A stretch of DNA of 8,818 nt from a bacterium (lineage in GTDB: Bacteria; Verrucomicrobiota; Kiritimatiellia; UBA8416), in assembly GCA_020048935.1 (NCBI GenBank), contig JAIFLS010000166.1, forward strand, positions 1 through 8,818. Direction: 5' to 3'. Position numbers and translations under genes: made by a program. The notes beneath the pieces are model-generated. The model did not search any database. It saw only the letters and a program-made list of their open reading frames with translations, and was not told the origin of the DNA. This document shows positions 5,873 to 8,818 of the stretch, piece after piece; positions within the stretch are counted from its first letter, which is position 1; every line of letters begins with the position of its first letter.

Positions 5873-7312
5873 ATGATGATGACCGAACCCATACAACAGA
5901 AACGCGAATACAAACACGGGTTTGTGACCGATATCGAGCAGGACACCTTTCCGAAAGGGCTCAGCGAGGAGGTTGTCCGCCAGATCTCGCAGCGCAAGCA
6001 GGAACCGGACTTCCTGCTGGAGTTCCGCCTGAAGGCGTATCGCTGGTGGAAGGAACAGACCCCGCCGACATGGGCAGCGGTGAATTTCCCGCCGATCGAT
6101 TTCAACGAGATCAGCTACTTCTCCGCGCCGAAGTCCTTTTCTGATGCGCCCAAGAGCCTTGACGACGTGGACCCCGAGCTGCTGCGGACCTTCGAACGGC
6201 TTGGAGTGCCGCTCCATGAGCGCGGGCGGCTGGCCGGGGTGGCTGTGGATGCGGTCTTCGACAGCGTCTCCGTGGGCACGACGCACCAGGCGATGCTCGC
6301 GGAACACGGTGTCATCTTCTGTTCCTTCTCGGAAGCCGCGCGCGAGCATCCGGAACTGATCCGGAAATACCTGGGCTCGGTGGTGCCGCCGACGGATAAT
6401 TTCTATGCGGCCCTGAATTCGGCCGTGTTCTCGGACGGATCGTTCGTCTTCATCCCCAAGGGGGTCAAGTGCCCGGTCGACCTCTCCACCTATTTCCGGA
6501 TCAACGCGGGCAATATCGGCCAGTTCGAGCGCACGCTGATCATCGCCGAGGAAGGGGCCAGCGTTTCTTACGTGGAGGGCTGCACGGCGCCGATGCGCGA
6601 CGAGAACCAGCTTCACGCCGCGATCGTGGAACTGATCGCGCTCGACGATGCATCCATCAAGTATTCCACCGTGCAGAACTGGTACGGGGGCGACGAGGAA
6701 GGCCGCGGCGGGATCTACAATTTCGTGATCAAGCGCGGGCGCTGCGAAGGCAGGCGCTCGCGCATCTCCTGGACGCAGGTCGAGGCCGGCGCGGCGATCA
6801 CCTGGAAGTATCCCAGCGTGATCCTAAAGGGCGACGACTCAGTCGGCGAGTTCTATTCCGTGGCGCTGACCAACAACCGCATGCAGGCCGACACCGGAAC
6901 GAAGATGATCCACATCGGAAAGAACACCAGCAGCACGATCGTCTCGAAAGGCATCTGCTGCGACCGCTCCAGCAACAGCTACCGCGGCCTGGTGCGAATC
7001 ACCCCGGGTGCACAGAACGCGCGCAATTACTCGCAGTGCGACTCGATGCTGGTCGGGGACAAGTGCAGCGCCAACACGTTTCCCTATATCGAGGTGCAGA
7101 ACGATTCGTCCGTGGTCGAGCACGAGGCGACCACCTCGCGCATCAGCGACGACCAGCTTTTCTACCTGCAGTCGCGCGGACTGGACAGCGAGCAGGCCGT
7201 CTCCCTGCTGGTCAACGGCTTCTGCCGGGAGGTCTTCAAGACGCTGCCGCTGGAATTCTCGGTGGAGGCGGTCAAGCTGCTGGAAATGAAACTGGAACAT
7301 AGCGTGGGGTAA
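5873..7312 (+). CDS. sufB: Fe-S cluster assembly scaffold protein SufB
   Basis: SufB is the core scaffold of the cytoplasmic SufBC2D complex, on which Fe-S clusters are built before transfer to apoproteins. The 479-residue product is typical in length and intact. The C-terminal core is highly conserved: SQCDSMLVG with C389 (equivalent of the essential C405 in E. coli), NTFPYIEVQNDSSVVEHEATTSR with H417 and E418 (equivalent to H433 and E434), DDQLFYLQSRG, and VNGFCREVF up to the terminal KLEHSVG. The N-terminal half shows the usual SufB features (FRLKAYRWW, then VFDSVSVGTTHQ). Three ATGs are consecutive (5873, 5876, 5879). The upstream GGCGGGATGG sits closest to ideal spacing for the second or third, so the product may be one or two residues shorter. 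It is the first gene of the operon, followed after 5 nt by sufC. No SufR or IscR regulator gene precedes it; the divergent neighbour is the TPR gene. Confidence 0.97.
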   Translation: MMMTEPIQQKREYKHGFVTDIEQDTFPKGLSEEVVRQISQRKQEPDFLLEFRLKAYRWWKEQTPPTWAAVNFPPIDFNEISYFSAPKSFSDAPKSLDDVDPELLRTFERLGVPLHERGRLAGVAVDAVFDSVSVGTTHQAMLAEHGVIFCSFSEAAREHPELIRKYLGSVVPPTDNFYAALNSAVFSDGSFVFIPKGVKCPVDLSTYFRINAGNIGQFERTLIIAEEGASVSYVEGCTAPMRDENQLHAAIVELIALDDASIKYSTVQNWYGGDEEGRGGIYNFVIKRGRCEGRRSRISWTQVEAGAAITWKYPSVILKGDDSVGEFYSVALTNNRMQADTGTKMIHIGKNTSSTIVSKGICCDRSSNSYRGLVRITPGAQNARNYSQCDSMLVGDKCSANTFPYIEVQNDSSVVEHEATTSRISDDQLFYLQSRGLDSEQAVSLLVNGFCREVFKTLPLEFSVEAVKLLEMKLEHSVG

Positions 7313-7317
7313 GGGCA

Positions 7318-8079
7318 ATGAGTATACTTCGGATTCACGATTTGAGGGCAAAGGTGGTAGACGGTCCGGCGATCCTGCAAGGGGTCGACCTGGAGATCGC
7401 CGCCGGCGAGATCCATGCCGTCATGGGACCCAACGGGTCCGGCAAAAGCACCCTGGCGCGGGTGATCGCCGGGCATCCGGACTACGAGGTCACCGGCGGG
7501 AGCATCGAGTATTTCACAGACGGGCGCTGGACCGACATCCTGGCGATGGCACCGCACGAGCGCGCCTGTGCGGGGATCTTCCTTGCGTTCCAGTACCCTG
7601 TTGATGTCCCCGGCGTGAGCAACGAGCTTTTCCTGCATACCGCCTTCAACGCGGTCTGCCGGTCACAGGGCATTCCCGAAACCGACGCCTTTGATTTCCG
7701 CGAGCTGCTGACCGGCAAGCTCGAGCTGATCGGGATGGACCCGTCGTATCTTGAGCGCCCGGTCAACCTCGATTTCTCGGGTGGTGAGAAGAAACGCAAC
7801 GAGATCCTGCAGATGGCGGTCCTCGCGCCGCGGCTGGCGATCCTCGACGAGACCGATTCCGGGCTCGACGTGGACTCGCTGCGGATCGTCGCCGAAAGCG
7901 TCCGCAAGCTGGCGTCGCCGCATAACGCGACCCTGATGATCACGCATTACCAGCGGATGCTCAAATACATTACCCCGGATGTGGTGCATGTCCTAGCCGA
8001 CGGCAGGATCATCAAGACGGGCGACCACACGCTCGCCGACGAGGTGGAAAACCGCGGATACGAATGGATCCTCCGATGA
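7318..8079 (+). CDS. sufC: Fe-S cluster assembly ATPase SufC
   Basis: SufC is the ABC-type ATPase of the SufBC2D complex. It is soluble, and its ATP-driven dimerisation reshapes the SufB-SufD pair during cluster assembly. The 253-residue product is complete, with every ATPase motif in order: Walker A GPNGSGKST (37-45, K43), Q-loop FQYP with Q92, signature FSGGEKKRNE (153-162), Walker B LAILDE (173-178), D-loop SGLD (181-184) and the switch histidine H210 in MITHYQRML. The FSGGEKKRNE and ILDETDSGLDVD wording is diagnostic for SufC among ABC ATPases. It starts 5 nt after the sufB stop, with GTGGGG at the sufB end about 8 nt upstream as a likely ribosome site. Its stop overlaps the sufD start by ATGA. 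Confidence 0.97.
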   Translation: MSILRIHDLRAKVVDGPAILQGVDLEIAAGEIHAVMGPNGSGKSTLARVIAGHPDYEVTGGSIEYFTDGRWTDILAMAPHERACAGIFLAFQYPVDVPGVSNELFLHTAFNAVCRSQGIPETDAFDFRELLTGKLELIGMDPSYLERPVNLDFSGGEKKRNEILQMAVLAPRLAILDETDSGLDVDSLRIVAESVRKLASPHNATLMITHYQRMLKYITPDVVHVLADGRIIKTGDHTLADEVENRGYEWILR

Positions 8080-8818
8080 ACTCGCCCGCCAAACCGATAC
8101 CGGCCATACTGGCGAACCGGCTGGGCAACTGGATCGACTCCGGCCATGCCGGTCCGGAATGGTTGCTTGGCCAGCGCCGGGCGGCGCTCGATGAGCTGCT
8201 GCGCAGCGGCCTGCCAACACGCAAGACCGAGGACTGGAAATACACCGACACCAGCGCCATTACCGACCGGGAATGGAATTATCCGCCGCTGGACGAGGTC
8301 TGCATGGTGACAGGGCAGAGGCATACCCCGGAGCTGCTGCACGCCGATGAGCTCAACATCGTGCTGGTCAACGGCCTGTTCTGCCCGGCTCTATCGAACA
8401 CCGACAGCGAGGAAACAATCGAGGTGCTACCCCTGCGCAGCCCGCTGGCCGAGCCCCTGCTGGAAGCCGCCCTGGCCCGGCCGGACGCGGCAATCGAGCT
8501 GCCCTTCAGCACACTCAACCGCGCTGGCTGGCGTGATGGAGTGGCATTGACGATCGCCCCCGGCAAGCACCCCCCCGCGCGCATCCACTTCCTGCTGCAG
8601 CATGACGGTGACACGCAGCACGCCTTGATCACACCGCGCCTCGTGATCCGCGCCGGCGCGGGCTCGGACGCGACCGTCGCCATCACGCACGCCTCGTGCT
8701 CCCGCGAGACCTGCCTGAGCGTTCCTTGCATCGACGTCGACATCGCCGACGGTGCCCGCCTGCAGCTCTACCAGACACAATCGCTCAACAAGGCCTCCTA
8801 CCATGCCGGCGCCATGCG
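8076..8818 (+). CDS. sufD: Fe-S cluster assembly protein SufD (5' part, cut by window end)
   Basis: SufD is the SufB paralogue that completes the SufBC2D scaffold and is needed for iron entry. The gene starts at ATG 8076, overlapping the sufC stop by 4 nt (ATGA), which implies translational coupling. It stays open to the window end: 247 codons are visible, with no stop. Near residues 42-57 is the SufD N-terminal hallmark SGLPTRKTEDWKYTD, placed after a WLLGQRRAALDELL helix. From about residue 140 the sequence enters the beta-helix core (ARIHFLLQHDG, then TPRLVIRAGAGSDATVAI). The conserved C-terminal part lies beyond the window. A cysteine desulfurase (SufS) and SufU, SufE or SufT gene often follow in such operons, but none can be seen here. 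Confidence 0.93.
   Translation, partial: MNSPAKPIPAILANRLGNWIDSGHAGPEWLLGQRRAALDELLRSGLPTRKTEDWKYTDTSAITDREWNYPPLDEVCMVTGQRHTPELLHADELNIVLVNGLFCPALSNTDSEETIEVLPLRSPLAEPLLEAALARPDAAIELPFSTLNRAGWRDGVALTIAPGKHPPARIHFLLQHDGDTQHALITPRLVIRAGAGSDATVAITHASCSRETCLSVPCIDVDIADGARLQLYQTQSLNKASYHAGAM

Noticed and set aside
6091..6102. GCCGATCGATTT inside sufB, matching one box of the etfB upstream repeat
   Set aside because: It encodes the conserved P-P-I-D-F stretch of SufB in frame and is single, so it is best taken as coincidence.
5534..6616. Long minus-strand open frame (360 codons) across the start of sufB and the TPR gene
   Set aside because: It is antisense to the conserved sufB and in another frame of the TPR gene, is rich in R and H, shows no domain, and runs through the divergent promoter region.
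6469..7302. Plus-strand 277-codon open frame inside sufB
   Set aside because: It is an arginine-rich out-of-frame reading of a strongly conserved sufB and has no independent support.
1..8818. CRISPR arrays, tRNA or rRNA genes, insertion sequences, attachment sites
   Set aside because: I saw no regularly spaced direct repeats beyond the two-copy 34-bp unit, no tRNA-like cloverleaf or rRNA signature, and no transposase or integrase motif.

Overview
The window carries seven genes or gene parts with firm support plus two partial genes at its edges, from a moderately GC-rich, probably Gram-negative and probably anaerobic bacterium. The Gram-negative call rests on a lipoprotein, a Sec-signal protein and a YfgM-like membrane TPR protein. 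The anaerobic call rests on a clostridial/acetogen-type electron-transfer flavoprotein with a ferredoxin domain. The lineage cannot be proved from the sequence. A PVC-group bacterium such as Kiritimatiellota would fit the mix of an anaerobic Etf, a mucinase-like lipoprotein and SUF, but that is only a guess.

Left edge (1-158): the last residues of a plus-strand gene that look like the C-terminus of an RdgB/HAM1 NTP pyrophosphatase, then a short convergent gap. Left block, minus strand (159-2997): an apparent operon etfB - etfA - secreted hypothetical protein, read leftwards with gaps of 15 and 27 nt. EtfA has an N-terminal two-cluster ferredoxin domain. Its reading frame is broken near 1782-1790, exactly where about a dozen family-conserved residues are also missing, so it is a damaged gene or an assembly error. 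The gap upstream of etfB (2998-3170) holds a perfect 34-bp tandem duplication, which gives four GCCGATYGAT boxes directly beside a candidate promoter.

Middle block, minus strand (3171-5700): a lipoprotein with an M66 (StcE-like, mucinase-type) zinc metalloprotease domain. Upstream of it is a YfgM-like single-pass membrane TPR protein. A 49-nt imperfect inverted repeat lies between the two genes.

Right block, plus strand (5873-8818): sufB - sufC - sufD (sufD cut by the window end), tightly packed, encoding the SufBCD Fe-S cluster assembly scaffold. The divergent gap between the TPR gene and sufB (5701-5872) has candidate promoters in both directions. Each candidate -10 overlaps one copy of an 11-nt direct repeat.

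Functionally, the SUF system would supply Fe-S clusters of the kind the ferredoxin domain of EtfA needs, but nothing in the sequence links the two operons directly. The partner dehydrogenase of the Etf is not in the window. Apart from the regulatory candidates and the broken etfA, most of the content is housekeeping. The M66 lipoprotein and the unknown secreted protein behind etfA are the accessory-looking elements.
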